From Rahnella aceris (GTDB lineage Bacteria > Pseudomonadota > Gammaproteobacteria > Enterobacterales > Enterobacteriaceae), in contig NZ_JAADJV010000001.1 in assembly GCF_011684115.1 (NCBI RefSeq), positions 2,232,001 through 2,296,000 of the forward strand: a DNA stretch of 64,000 nt, given 5' to 3'. Positions within the stretch are counted from its first letter, which is position 1, and each line of letters begins with the position of its first letter. Both the position numbers and the translations under genes were made by a program. Shown in pieces: positions 37,790 to 46,167 of this stretch. A model generated the notes under the pieces. It worked only from the letters and a program-made list of their open reading frames with translations. It was not told the DNA's origin and searched no databases.

Positions 37790-38059
37790 TCAGTCGCTTT
37801 TCAGCGTCTTATTCCTGACCGGCCGGACGGCGCGGGTAATTAATTGCTGATTTTCGTCGAAGTACCGGCTGGGCCAGATCACCGACGGATGGATATCCAG
37901 AGCCTGAGCAATGATCAGTTCCCCTTTCGGCCACGGACGCGCCAGCGCATTGGCCAGTGTGGATGAGCCTAAACCGGCTTGACGCGAGACCGCCGCCAGT
38001 GAGGATTTTTTCTTACGTAATGCAGCAATGATATCTGCCGGATGCCAGTCATTTTCCAT
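37790..38059 (-). CDS. Ner/SfsB (Nlp) family HTH regulator
   Basis: An 89-residue DNA-binding protein of the Ner family, named for phage Mu Ner and including the chromosomal SfsB/Nlp. It reads DWHPADIIAALRKKKSSLAA, then SRQAGLGSSTLANAL as recognition helices, PWPKGELIIAQALDIHPSVIWPSRY as the conserved C-terminal half. No signal-binding domain is present. It is divergent from an XRE-type gene across 144 bp. In E. coli modC is a direct neighbour of ybhA; both regulators are therefore extra in this lineage. Target genes are unknown. Confidence 0.85.
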   Translation of the reverse strand: MENDWHPADIIAALRKKKSSLAAVSRQAGLGSSTLANALARPWPKGELIIAQALDIHPSVIWPSRYFDENQQLITRAVRPVRNKTLKSD

Positions 38060-38152
38060 TTTTATCCCTCTTCCTTATGTTGTTTGTTCAACTATCTGAA
38101 TTGTGAATTACACTGACATATAACGATGTCCAGTAACTCTAAACAACAATAA

Positions 38153-38171
38153 TGTTAAGTGATGCTAAACA
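38153..38171. promoter_or_regulatory. candidate operator between divergent HTH genes
   Basis: TGTTAAG, 5 nt, CTAAACA: a near-perfect inverted repeat (6 of 7) 33 bp before the XRE start. A second pair, TTATGTTGTTT at 38075 and AAACAACAATAA at 38141, lies in the same gap. Candidate binding sites for either regulator. Confidence 0.4.
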
Positions 38172-38203
38172 TAACGTCAATACAGTTTCTATGGTTATTG
38201 ATA

Positions 38204-38467
38204 ATGATCCCACATCGACTGAAATCCGCACGGACAAAAGCCAGACTTACGCAGGAAAAATTGGGTGTTTTAGCCGGAATAGATGAGAGCACTGCGCGTT
38301 CGCGGGTGTCGCAATATGAAAACGGCACGTACAGCCCGAACTTCGACACCATGTGTCATTTCGCCCGGGTGCTTAACGTGCCGGAATGCTATTTCTATAT
38401 TATTGATGACGCGTTTGCCGAAGAGGTTCTGGTGCTTTACGCCGCCTTTAACCCGTCAGAAAAGTAA
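38204..38467 (+). CDS. XRE-family HTH protein
   Basis: An 87-residue lambda-repressor-type regulator. The HTH runs from about 4 to 62: HRLKSARTKARLTQEKLG, LAGIDESTARSRVSQYENG, YSPNFDTMCHFARVLNVPEC, then a short tail YFYIIDDAFAEEVL. The start MIPHRLKSARTKA is chosen since the 15 codons upstream are hydrophobic and overlap the putative operator; no strong ribosome site is seen, so a leaderless or weakly translated message is possible. It ends 12 bp before the modC stop (convergent). Confidence 0.78.
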   Translation: MIPHRLKSARTKARLTQEKLGVLAGIDESTARSRVSQYENGTYSPNFDTMCHFARVLNVPECYFYIIDDAFAEEVLVLYAAFNPSEK

Positions 38468-38479
38468 GGTGCAATACGA

Positions 38480-39541
38480 TTAACGACTGACCGACACACT
38501 TTTGATCTGCGCATACAACCACTGGCCTGCGCGGATCATCAGTTCGTCCCGCGCCCACGGCGAGATCCGCGCCCAGATGATGTGATCGGCCATCGCCAGT
38601 TTGACCTCCACCTGATTCCCCAGATCCAGACATTCGAGCACTTTCGCTGGCAGAATATTGCGGATACTGCTGTTGTTAGCCGTCGGTTGCAGCACCAGCG
38701 AAACGTCCGTGGAATTCACGCGAATGCGCAACGCCGTCCCAGGCGCCTCTTCGACTTTACTGATCCATAAACGCTGATCGCCAATGGCCAGTGCGGTCAT
38801 TTCATAGCGCGGATGATGTTCCAGTACGCTGACATTCAGCACGCTGCTTTGCTCTTCTTTCGGCAGCCACGGCCGCATCACATTGCTCGCCCACACGTCT
38901 TCCAGCGTGCCCATTGCCAGCACTTTACCGCCGTCGAGCACCAGCACTTTTTCCGCCAGACGTAAAATCTCATCGAGGCTGTGCGTCACATACAAAATCG
39001 GAATGCTGACTTCCTGCGCCAGACGCTCCAGGTAAGGCATCAGTTCGCGTTTACGCGGGATATCGAGCGCGGCCAGCGGCTCATCCATCAGTAAAATTTC
39101 CGGTGCTGTCAGCAGCGCACGACCAATTGCCACGCGCTGTTTCTCGCCACCTGAAAGCGTGAGCGGGAAGCGGTCCAGTAAGGGGGCGATACCGAGCAAC
39201 CGCACGATGTTATCGAACTGTCCGCGCATCGACGGCGCCATGCCGTATTGCAGATTGCCTTTCACACGGTAATGCGGGAACAGTCGCGCATCCTGAAAAA
39301 CATAACCGACGCGGCGTTTTTCTGGCGGCAGGAAAATGTTGTTTTGCTTATCCGATAAGATGCGGCCGTTCAAGGTAATGCGGCCACTATCAGGTTGGGT
39401 CAGGCCGCCGATCGCATTAATCAGCGAGGTTTTTCCTGCGCCTGACAAACCAAAAATGGCCGTTATCCCCTGCGCCGGTAAGGTCTGCGATACCTGTAAT
39501 TCCAGGCTGCCCAGCGTCTGGCTGAAATCGAGTTCAAGCAT
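38480..39541 (-). CDS. modC: molybdate ABC transporter ATP-binding protein
   Basis: A 353-residue ATPase. Walker [12 protein letters not shown]-loop [12 protein letters not shown], signature [16 protein letters not shown] and Walker [13 protein letters not shown] are complete, followed by the H-loop [10 protein letters not shown]. The C-terminal MOP domain (about 290-350; [12 protein letters not shown]) senses molybdate. It starts 1 nt after the modB stop. Last gene of modABC. Confidence 0.97.
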   Translation of the reverse strand: MLELDFSQTLGSLELQVSQTLPAQGITAIFGLSGAGKTSLINAIGGLTQPDSGRITLNGRILSDKQNNIFLPPEKRRVGYVFQDARLFPHYRVKGNLQYGMAPSMRGQFDNIVRLLGIAPLLDRFPLTLSGGEKQRVAIGRALLTAPEILLMDEPLAALDIPRKRELMPYLERLAQEVSIPILYVTHSLDEILRLAEKVLVLDGGKVLAMGTLEDVWASNVMRPWLPKEEQSSVLNVSVLEHHPRYEMTALAIGDQRLWISKVEEAPGTALRIRVNSTDVSLVLQPTANNSSIRNILPAKVLECLDLGNQVEVKLAMADHIIWARISPWARDELMIRAGQWLYAQIKSVSVSR

Positions 39542-39542
39542 G

Positions 39543-40232
39543 TCAGCCTCCCAGCCGGATACGGCTGCGTTTTGCCAGCCAGTCAGAAATCAGCAATGCC
39601 GCCAGAGACAGCAGGATTGCCAGCACGCAGAGCCGTGCGGCAGCGCCTTCCGCGCCCGGCGTTTCAATCAGGGTATACATCGCCAGCGGAATGGTGCGGG
39701 TCTCACCCGGAATATTCGAGACGAAGGTGATCGTTGCACCAAACTCGCCCAGCGAACGGGCAAATGCCAGCACCACGCCGGCAATGACGCCCGGCACGGA
39801 AAGCGGCAGTGTGATGGTGAAAAAGACCCGCCACGGCGAAGCACCGAGCGTGCGGGCGGCGAGTTCAAGTTTGGGGTCAACCGCCTCCAGCGACTGGCGT
39901 ATCGCCCGCACCATCAGCGGAAATGCCACCACCGCCGAGGCCAGCACTGCACCATGCCAGCTAAAACTGAAGCTGAAACCAAACCATTCGTACAGACGCT
40001 GGCCGATAAAGCCGCGTCGCCCCATCACCACCAGCAGCAAATAGCCAATCACCACCGGCGGTAATACCAGCGGCAAATGAATAATACTGTCGAGCAGGGA
40101 CTTGCCGGGAAAGCGGCCGCGGGCGAGGACCCACGCCATCAGAATACCAAGCGGCAGACTGCAAACAACGGCCAGGCTCGATACTTTCAGACTAAGAAGT
40201 ACCGCCTGCCACTCATATTCACTCAACATCAT
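39543..40232 (-). CDS. modB: molybdate ABC transporter permease
   Basis: A 229-residue inner-membrane permease with five or six TM helices and the EAA loop near [16 protein letters not shown], which docks to ModC. It has the E. coli length. A 177-bp gap with a strong hairpin separates it from modA upstream; the stop is 1 nt from modC, so BC are coupled. Confidence 0.96.
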   Translation of the reverse strand: MMLSEYEWQAVLLSLKVSSLAVVCSLPLGILMAWVLARGRFPGKSLLDSIIHLPLVLPPVVIGYLLLVVMGRRGFIGQRLYEWFGFSFSFSWHGAVLASAVVAFPLMVRAIRQSLEAVDPKLELAARTLGASPWRVFFTITLPLSVPGVIAGVVLAFARSLGEFGATITFVSNIPGETRTIPLAMYTLIETPGAEGAAARLCVLAILLSLAALLISDWLAKRSRIRLGG

Positions 40233-40350
40233 GTCGGTTTCTTAATCCTGAATTTATGTGTCGCAGAGATAAAATATCGGCAAAAATTTCGCAGGCTTTA
40301 ATTTACGTCAAAGTATAGAGAATCACACACGGGGAAAGAAACCGGGATGG

Positions 40351-40389
40351 ACAGATAAAGCCTCCTGGCGCAGCGCAGGCTTTATCTGT
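40351..40389. terminator. long hairpin between modA and modB
   Basis: Perfect 13-bp arms ACAGATAAAGCCT and AGGCTTTATCTGT around a 13-nt loop. On the transcribed (minus) strand no T tract follows, so it may act as an mRNA 3' stabiliser or partial attenuator rather than a full stop; on the plus strand TTTTC follows. Confidence 0.6.
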
Positions 40390-40409
40390 TTTCAGCAACA
40401 GCGATGAAC

Positions 40410-41183
40410 TTAGCCGCGAGGCGTGAAACCGTATTTTTTGAAGATTGCAGCCGCTGCCGGGGTTTTCAGATAATCATAAAAACCGCTGACGGTGGCATTT
40501 TCGTGCCCTTTCACCATCGCCATCGGATACTCAACCGGCTTATGGCTGGAGGCAGGGAAAATACCGATCACTTTCACTTTTTTACTGGCGACGGCGTCAG
40601 AACCATAAACTATGCCCACTGGCGCTTCTTCGCGTTCAACCAGCGCCATGGCCGCACGGACGTCGCTGGCGCGCGCCAGTTTAGGTTCCAGCGTGGTCCA
40701 GGCCCCCAGTTTTTGCAGCGCTTCTTTGGCATAAATCCCGGCCGGGACATGATCAGGGTCACCCACCGCCAGGCGGCTGTCGCCCGTCAGTTTGGTCCAT
40801 TCGGTTTTCTCAGAGATGTCGACTTTGTTGATTTTGCTGTTAGCCGCAGAAATCAGCACCAGTTCGTTGCCCAGCAACGTGTAACGGGTGTTATCGACCA
40901 TCTGCTGCTTGCTGATGGCATAATCCATCCATTGCTGATCGGCAGAAATAAACAAATCTGCCGGCGCGCCCTGTTCAATCTGGCGGGCCAGTGTCGAAGA
41001 TGAGGCGAAGGATGAGACCACCTGCACGCCTTTTTCTTTCTGGTATTGGGTGGCGATATCCTGCAAAGCATTGGTGAGTGATGCAGCGGCAAACACCGTG
41101 ATTTTCTCTGCTGCCTGCGCCTGAACGCCAAGCCCTGCGACCAGAATGGTTGCGGTGAATACTTTACCCCATTGATATGTCAT
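40410..41183 (-). CDS. modA: molybdate-binding periplasmic protein
   Basis: A 257-residue binding protein: signal peptide MTYQWGKVFTATILVAGLGV ending AQA, then AEKITVFAAASLTNALQDIA with the Ser oxyanion ligand. VSSFASSSTLARQIEQGAPADLFISAD holds a further ligand Ser, and VPAGIYAKEAL and GIVYGSDAVAS complete the cleft. It captures molybdate/tungstate for ModBC. A ModE-type operator lies 32 bp upstream of the ATG. Confidence 0.96.
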   Translation of the reverse strand: MTYQWGKVFTATILVAGLGVQAQAAEKITVFAAASLTNALQDIATQYQKEKGVQVVSSFASSSTLARQIEQGAPADLFISADQQWMDYAISKQQMVDNTRYTLLGNELVLISAANSKINKVDISEKTEWTKLTGDSRLAVGDPDHVPAGIYAKEALQKLGAWTTLEPKLARASDVRAAMALVEREEAPVGIVYGSDAVASKKVKVIGIFPASSHKPVEYPMAMVKGHENATVSGFYDYLKTPAAAAIFKKYGFTPRG

Positions 41184-41214
41184 CGTTTTCCTTCGCCTTT
41201 ATGAAGAGATATTT

Positions 41215-41238
41215 CGCTATGTAATCTTTAATATAGCG
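41215..41238. promoter_or_regulatory. ModE operator upstream of modA
   Basis: CGCTATGTA, 6 nt, AATATAGCG form a palindrome matching the CGNTATATA...TATATNACG pattern bound by ModE-molybdate. It lies 32-55 bp upstream of the modA ATG, fitting repression when molybdate is plentiful. Confidence 0.85.
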
Positions 41239-41325
41239 CGACGAAAAACGATGTCATTCATTTTTATGAATCAGGGGGAGATAACCTATGTTTTTTTGAT
41301 CTGAACTATAAAAAGAAAACCCGGA

Positions 41326-41355
41326 AAAAAGAAAACCCGGCGCAAGGGCCGGGTT
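41326..41355 (-). terminator. acrZ terminator
   Basis: AACCCGGC and GCCGGGTT arms with a T-rich tail on the minus strand, 24 bp past the acrZ stop. Confidence 0.82.
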
Positions 41356-41378
41356 CCGGAAACAAACAGTCTCATTAA

Positions 41379-41534
41379 TCAGTAATGAGGTTTCTCACGG
41401 GATTCTTTAGAGTGGCCCACGTGTGAAATGATGTTGAATACTTCGCCCAGCCCCCAGATCAAGCCCAGGATCACAGCGATGAAGACCGGCACCATGATGG
41501 CAGCGAAAATCAAACTTTCTAATAGTTCTAACAT
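41379..41534 (-). CDS. acrZ: AcrAB-TolC efflux-pump accessory protein AcrZ
   Basis: A 51-residue single-helix membrane protein. [20 protein letters not shown], then [20 protein letters not shown], is closely similar to E. coli AcrZ (49 aa), which binds AcrB and alters its substrate range. The start is set at MLELL because GAGG stands 5 nt upstream; a Met 21 codons earlier has no family match. It lies between modA and divergent modE, the same place as in E. coli, where it was first named ybhT. Confidence 0.93.
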   Translation of the reverse strand: MLELLESLIFAAIMVPVFIAVILGLIWGLGEVFNIISHVGHSKESREKPHY

Positions 41535-41723
41535 GATAGCCTCACTTAACTGGCTGAATCGCCCTGAGGCGATGTTGGACTTCGTACATGAAGTCAAAAA
41601 CGAAAAATCAAACTGTTGCGGATAATAACAGCACGGGACGGTAATTACTTTAGCATTTAGCCAACTTGCCTGCCTGCAGGTTTAGCGGCGACAATAAGCC
41701 ATGATTCTAACAAGGAAGCTGCG

Positions 41724-42506
41724 ATGCAAGCCGAAATTCTCTTAACCCTTAAACTTCAGCAACGTTTGTTTGCCGATCCGCGCCGTATTGAATTACTGCG
41801 GCAGGTGCGCCACACCGGTTCAATCAGTCAGGGGGCTAAGCTCGCGAACATCAGTTACAAAAGCGCCTGGGATGCCATCAATGAAATGAATCAGCTTGCC
41901 GATCAGACGCTGGTCGATCGCAGCACCGGCGGGAAAGGCGGTGGCGGCGCAGTGCTGACACCTTACGGCGAGCGCCTGATCCAGCTTTATGAATTACTGG
42001 CGCAAATCCAGCAAAAAGCCTTCGACGTGCTAAAAGAGGATTCGCTCCCTCTCGACAGTTTGCTGGCGGCCATTTCACGCTTCTCCCTGCAAACCAGCGC
42101 GCGCAACCAGTTCTTCGGCAACGTGATTGACCGCGATAACAGCACCGTTCAGCAGCATATTGATGTCCTGCTGGCTGACGGCAAAACAAAAATCCGCGCC
42201 GCGATCACTGAACAAAGCGCAGACCGTCTGGCGTTAACGCCCGGCAAGGAAGTGCTGGTGCTGATCAAAGCGCCCTGGATCACCCTTGGCTTCACCGCAG
42301 AAAATCCGCATAACGCCTTGCAGGGCAGTGTCACCCACATCCAGCGCGGTGAAAACAGCAGCGAAGTGCTGATGAAACTGCAAAGCAGTGAAATTCTGTG
42401 TGCGACGGTACCGAATGCCGAAGCCGATAAACTGGCTCTGAAAAACGGTCAGAGCGTTTACGCGCAGTTTGATGACGACAAAGTGATCCTGGCCACCCTG
42501 TGCTAA
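41724..42506 (+). CDS. modE: molybdate-responsive transcriptional regulator ModE
   Basis: A 260-residue regulator with an N-terminal winged HTH (about 15-100: ELLRQVRHTGSISQGAKLAN, ISYKSAWDAINEMNQL, GGKGGGGAVLTPYGERLI) and two C-terminal MOP domains (about 124-190 and 196-260; TSARNQFFG is the conserved SARNQ molybdate-binding stretch). With molybdate it represses modABC at the operator at 41215 and activates molybdoenzyme genes. Own promoter, 189 bp from acrZ. Confidence 0.97.
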   Translation: MQAEILLTLKLQQRLFADPRRIELLRQVRHTGSISQGAKLANISYKSAWDAINEMNQLADQTLVDRSTGGKGGGGAVLTPYGERLIQLYELLAQIQQKAFDVLKEDSLPLDSLLAAISRFSLQTSARNQFFGNVIDRDNSTVQQHIDVLLADGKTKIRAAITEQSADRLALTPGKEVLVLIKAPWITLGFTAENPHNALQGSVTHIQRGENSSEVLMKLQSSEILCATVPNAEADKLALKNGQSVYAQFDDDKVILATLC

Positions 42507-42627
42507 AAGCAGAATTTAATCAGTATCTTGCAAAATCAGCGTTTTCATTTTGCAGATTTGTCAATTGACTTGCGAAGGTGCAGCGCTTATCCCTTGTTTT
42601 ATAATCATTTGAAAATGAGAGATTAAG

Positions 42628-44097
42628 ATGTCGTCGTTACATATCTCGCAAGGCGTTTTCCGTCTCAGTGATACCCGAACCCTCACACTTTCTGATCTGA
42701 ATATCCGGCAGGCCGACAGCTGGGCGTTTGTCGGCTCAAATGGCAGTGGAAAATCCGCACTGGCACGAGCGCTGGCAGGCGATTTAACCCTGCTGAAAGG
42801 TACCCGGGAAAACAATTTTCCGCATATTGTGCGTCTCTCATTCGAACAGTTGCAGAAGCTGGTGGCCGATGAATGGCAGCGTAACAACACCGACTTACTG
42901 AGCGAAGGTGAAGACGATACCGGCCGCACCACCGCTGAAATTATTCAGGATGAAGTGCGCGACCCCGCCCGCTGTGCTGCCCTTGCCGCACAGTTTGGTA
43001 TTGAGAAATTGCTCGACCGCCGTTTCAAATATTTATCGACCGGCGAAACGCGCAAGACACTGCTGTGCCAGGTGCTGATGCAAAAACCCGATTTGCTGGT
43101 GCTTGATGAGCCGTTCGATGGCCTCGACGTCAACGCCCGGGCGCAACTGGCACAGTTGCTGGAAACCTTGTCCGGCGAAGGTCAGACGATGGTGCTGGTG
43201 CTTAACCGCTTTGACGACATTCCTGCATTTGTGAAAAATGTCGGCGTTCTGGCTGACTGCACGCTGGCCTCGGTGGGTGCGCGCGAACAGGTGATGGCTG
43301 ATGCGCTGGTCGCGCAACTGGCACACAGCGAAAGCCTGAACGGCATGGCTGTGCCGGAAGCAGAAGATCCGACAGCCCGCGTCAGTCCGCCTGCCGACAG
43401 CCCTTTGATCGTACTGCGTGACGGCGTGGTGCAGTACAACGACAAGCCGATCCTGCACAATCTGAGCTGGCAGGTCGATCACGGTCAGCACTGGCAGATC
43501 ACCGGCCAGAACGGTGCCGGGAAATCCACCTTACTGAGCCTTATCACCGGCGATCACGCACAGGGCTACAGCAATGATCTGACGCTGTTCGGTCGCCGGC
43601 GTGGCAGCGGTGAAACCATCTGGGACATCAAACGCCATATCGGCTACGTCAGCAGCAGTCTGCATCTGGATTATCGCGTCAGCACCAGCGTGCGCAATGT
43701 CATTACTTCCGGCTTCTTCGATTCGATCGGCATTTATCAGGCGGTATCTGACCGGCAGAGATTGCTCACCTCGCAATGGCTGACACTGCTCGGACTGGAC
43801 GGCGATGCCGGTGATAGCCCGTTCCACAGTTTATCCTGGGGACAACAGCGGCTGGCGCTCATCGCCCGCGCGCTGGTCAAGCATCCGGCGCTGTTAATTC
43901 TGGATGAACCTTTGCAGGGTCTGGATCCGATCAACCGCCAGCTGGTGCGCCGTTTTGTCGATATTCTGATCGGCGAAGGCGAAACCCAGTTGCTGTTTGT
44001 TTCGCATCATGCGGAAGATGCGCCGGAATGTATTACTCACCGGCTGAGCTTTATTCCTGATGGCGAAATCTACCGTTATCAGATTGACGCGCTGTAA
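42628..44097 (+). CDS. modF: double-ATPase ABC protein ModF
   Basis: A 489-residue protein made of two fused ABC ATPase domains. Domain 1 Walker A is GSNGSGKSALA and its signature is degenerate (LSTGETRKTLLCQ); domain 2 Walker A is GQNGAGKSTLLSLI, its signature SWGQQRLALIARAL and Walker B LLILDEPLQGLDP. No TM segments. E. coli ModF (490 aa, also PhrA) lies beside modE and its role is not settled. The 3' end overlaps the convergent gene at 44051 by 47 bp. Confidence 0.94.
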   Translation: MSSLHISQGVFRLSDTRTLTLSDLNIRQADSWAFVGSNGSGKSALARALAGDLTLLKGTRENNFPHIVRLSFEQLQKLVADEWQRNNTDLLSEGEDDTGRTTAEIIQDEVRDPARCAALAAQFGIEKLLDRRFKYLSTGETRKTLLCQVLMQKPDLLVLDEPFDGLDVNARAQLAQLLETLSGEGQTMVLVLNRFDDIPAFVKNVGVLADCTLASVGAREQVMADALVAQLAHSESLNGMAVPEAEDPTARVSPPADSPLIVLRDGVVQYNDKPILHNLSWQVDHGQHWQITGQNGAGKSTLLSLITGDHAQGYSNDLTLFGRRRGSGETIWDIKRHIGYVSSSLHLDYRVSTSVRNVITSGFFDSIGIYQAVSDRQRLLTSQWLTLLGLDGDAGDSPFHSLSWGQQRLALIARALVKHPALLILDEPLQGLDPINRQLVRRFVDILIGEGETQLLFVSHHAEDAPECITHRLSFIPDGEIYRYQIDAL

Positions 44098-44881
44098 CGT
44101 TATTTTGCTTCGCCTTTGCGGGAACCATCAGCGCGGTCACGACACCAGCCAGCGCCAGTGCCGCCAGCAATGCAAATCCGTTTTCAATCCCCTGCTGGCC
44201 GGGGTTATTTCTCAGTAGCAGAATGAGCAGTGCCAGTATCACTATGGTACTGCTCACCCGAACCCAACCTCCCAGCAGGATTGCATAATGGTATTCGGCC
44301 CCGGTGAGCAGATCCCTTTCTGCCGCGGCGGCCTGGCGAACCATACCCGCCCCGAATCCGGTCAGTAACAATCCCGGCAGCAGCACCGGCCAGAACGAGG
44401 GTGTCATCGCCATCCCCTCCAGTCCGCCCGCCACAATCATAAAACCCCACAGCAAGGTGCGGGCAGATGTCATTCTCCGCCCGAGCTTTTCGCTGAGCGC
44501 TTTGCCCGGCAGCATTATCAGCAATAAGGCAACAAAGCTGAGAATAATGCCCGGTACGCCCAATCCGTAAAGCTGATACATCGCCACCGCCAGCATGAAC
44601 CACGTGGCATAAGTGACCGCTGTGACGAAAATACGCGTCCAGAGACTTATCTGTAACAGCAACGACGACCGCAGATGACGTGGCAGTAGCGGTTCGGGGT
44701 GATAACGTTCGCTGATGATAAACAGTACAAAAAAGAGTGCGGCAGCCCCCGCCAGCGAGTGGGACAGCGGTGTGTCCAGACCGTAAAAGGCGACGCTCAG
44801 CAGTGTCAGCGCCAGGTTCAGCACAAACAGCGTGCCCAGCGCAGACGCCAGCAACGGCATGGGTAATTTTTTGGCGTTCAT
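44051..44881 (-). CDS. half-size MFS-like membrane protein
   Basis: A 276-residue protein of about eight hydrophobic helices that looks like the C-terminal half of a DHA2-type MFS transporter; LIMLPGKALSEKLGRRM is like the motif between helices 8 and 9 and LLPGLLLTGFGAGMV like a helix-11 region. An N-terminal half with motif A is missing. The reading frame is intact, begins at MNAKKLPMPLL with AAGGAAC before it, and its codon use looks normal, so it may be a stable protein and not debris. It overlaps modF by 47 bp and is divergent from a LysR gene. Confidence 0.65.
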   Translation of the reverse strand: MNAKKLPMPLLASALGTLFVLNLALTLLSVAFYGLDTPLSHSLAGAAALFFVLFIISERYHPEPLLPRHLRSSLLLQISLWTRIFVTAVTYATWFMLAVAMYQLYGLGVPGIILSFVALLLIMLPGKALSEKLGRRMTSARTLLWGFMIVAGGLEGMAMTPSFWPVLLPGLLLTGFGAGMVRQAAAAERDLLTGAEYHYAILLGGWVRVSSTIVILALLILLLRNNPGQQGIENGFALLAALALAGVVTALMVPAKAKQNNVTARQSDNGRFRHQE

Positions 44882-45019
44882 AGCAAGTTCCTTTATCAAC
44901 ATTCATCGGCTCAGCAGATGAATATGCTTCATCTTCATCGTGTTGATAAAAGAGCTTACACCGCCTATTTTAGCTAACTCAAAGTCATAGATTTCAGCAA
45001 TGGATGAAAATAACTCATC

Positions 45020-45967
45020 ATGAAGAAGATCCGTTTACCGCCGCTGGGTTCGCTCAAAGCGTTTGATGTCGTGGCGCAGCAAAGGAGTTTCAAACGCGCG
45101 GCAGAAGATATCGGCGTGACGGCCACCGCCATCAGCCATCAGATCCGTGTGCTTGAAGAAGCACTGGGCACGGCGGTGTTTGAGCGCAGCGCCCGTGAGG
45201 TCAGGCTAACCGCTGCGGGGAAAATTCTGCGCCACGCCACCCGGCAGGCATTTGCCGGATTACAGGCAGCCGTCGAAGAAATCCATCACGCCGGGTTGCC
45301 TGCGGCACTGACACTGACCACCACGTCCAATTTCCTGACGCACTGGCTGGTGCCGCGGCTGGCGGACTTAAAAGCCGCAGCGCCCGAAATGGATTTACGC
45401 CTGCACACCGGCATCGAACTGGTGGATTTAACCCGTAATACCGTGGATGTGGCGATCCGTTACAGTGAATCCGCCAATGAAAGCCTCGATTCAACGTTGC
45501 TTTATCACGACACTTTTGTGCTGGTTGCCAGTCCTGCACTGGCGCTGAAAACGATGGAAGATCTGAAAGAGGTGACGTTGTTTCATGTGGAAAACCGTCA
45601 TATTCCCCATCCTTCTCCCGACTGGGAAAACTGGAAAAAACACGTCGGTCCCGCGCAATTAAATACCGACAGCGGCCTGCGCTTTACAGATGAAACCCAT
45701 GCCATTCAGGCGGCAATTGCCGGTCAGGGCGTGGCGATTGTCAGCAGTTTGCTGGCACATGACTTCATTGAAAAAGGCATTCTGACCACGCCATTCCCTC
45801 AATATCTTCCCGGCGCAAACTATTATCTGGTGACCGCAAAAGAGAAAGCACTGCGCGAGGACATCGTGACGCTCCGCCGCTGGTTACTGGACAAAATGTC
45901 GGCATTTCCCCGGCTGGAGTCTGAAAATGAGCACGGAAAACTGATTCAGACAAAGCATAAACGTTAG
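45020..45967 (+). CDS. LysR-family regulator (GcvA-like)
   Basis: The 315-residue protein has an N-terminal HTH (LPPLGSLKAFDVVAQQRSFK, RAAEDIGVTATAISHQIRVL, EEALGTAVFERSAREVRLTA) and an effector-binding domain with THWLVPRLADLKAAAPEMDL and VDVAIRYSESA, as in the GcvA/AmpR group. It is divergent from the half-size MFS-like gene across 138 bp and is a plausible regulator of it. Its stop codon is also the first base region of a gal operator. Confidence 0.87.
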   Translation: MKKIRLPPLGSLKAFDVVAQQRSFKRAAEDIGVTATAISHQIRVLEEALGTAVFERSAREVRLTAAGKILRHATRQAFAGLQAAVEEIHHAGLPAALTLTTTSNFLTHWLVPRLADLKAAAPEMDLRLHTGIELVDLTRNTVDVAIRYSESANESLDSTLLYHDTFVLVASPALALKTMEDLKEVTLFHVENRHIPHPSPDWENWKKHVGPAQLNTDSGLRFTDETHAIQAAIAGQGVAIVSSLLAHDFIEKGILTTPFPQYLPGANYYLVTAKEKALREDIVTLRRWLLDKMSAFPRLESENEHGKLIQTKHKR

Positions 45968-45982
45968 TGTAAGCGATTACAA
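45967..45982. promoter_or_regulatory. gal operator 1 (GalR/GalS, external)
   Basis: GTGTAAGCGATTACAA matches the GTGNAANCGNTTNCAC consensus. It begins on the last base of the upstream LysR gene's stop and is 201 bp before the galE ATG. Confidence 0.85.
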
Positions 45983-46075
45983 AACCCATCCTTTCTGGAT
46001 TGCTGCCAGCTGCAGAAGGCTTTCTGCATGGCACGCAGCACCTGTTGAGTCATGTTGAAAGGTGGTAAACTGTTT

Positions 46076-46091
46076 GTGTAAGCGATTCCAT
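46076..46091. promoter_or_regulatory. gal operator 2 (GalR/GalS, internal)
   Basis: GTGTAAGCGATTCCAT is the second operator, 109 bp centre-to-centre from the first, close to the roughly 114 bp of E. coli where two operators loop together to repress galETKM. Confidence 0.85.
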
Positions 46092-46167
46092 TTTATTGGG
46101 GATGGATCACCTTTTTCAGCCTTGCAGCGTGATATCGTTGCATCAAGATAATCATCGGGGAGCTCTT

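Noticed and set aside
44205..44906. 233-codon alternative frame overlapping the half-size MFS gene
   Set aside because: Polar, Arg/Gly/His-rich mirror frame; the other frame has clear membrane helices and a ribosome site.
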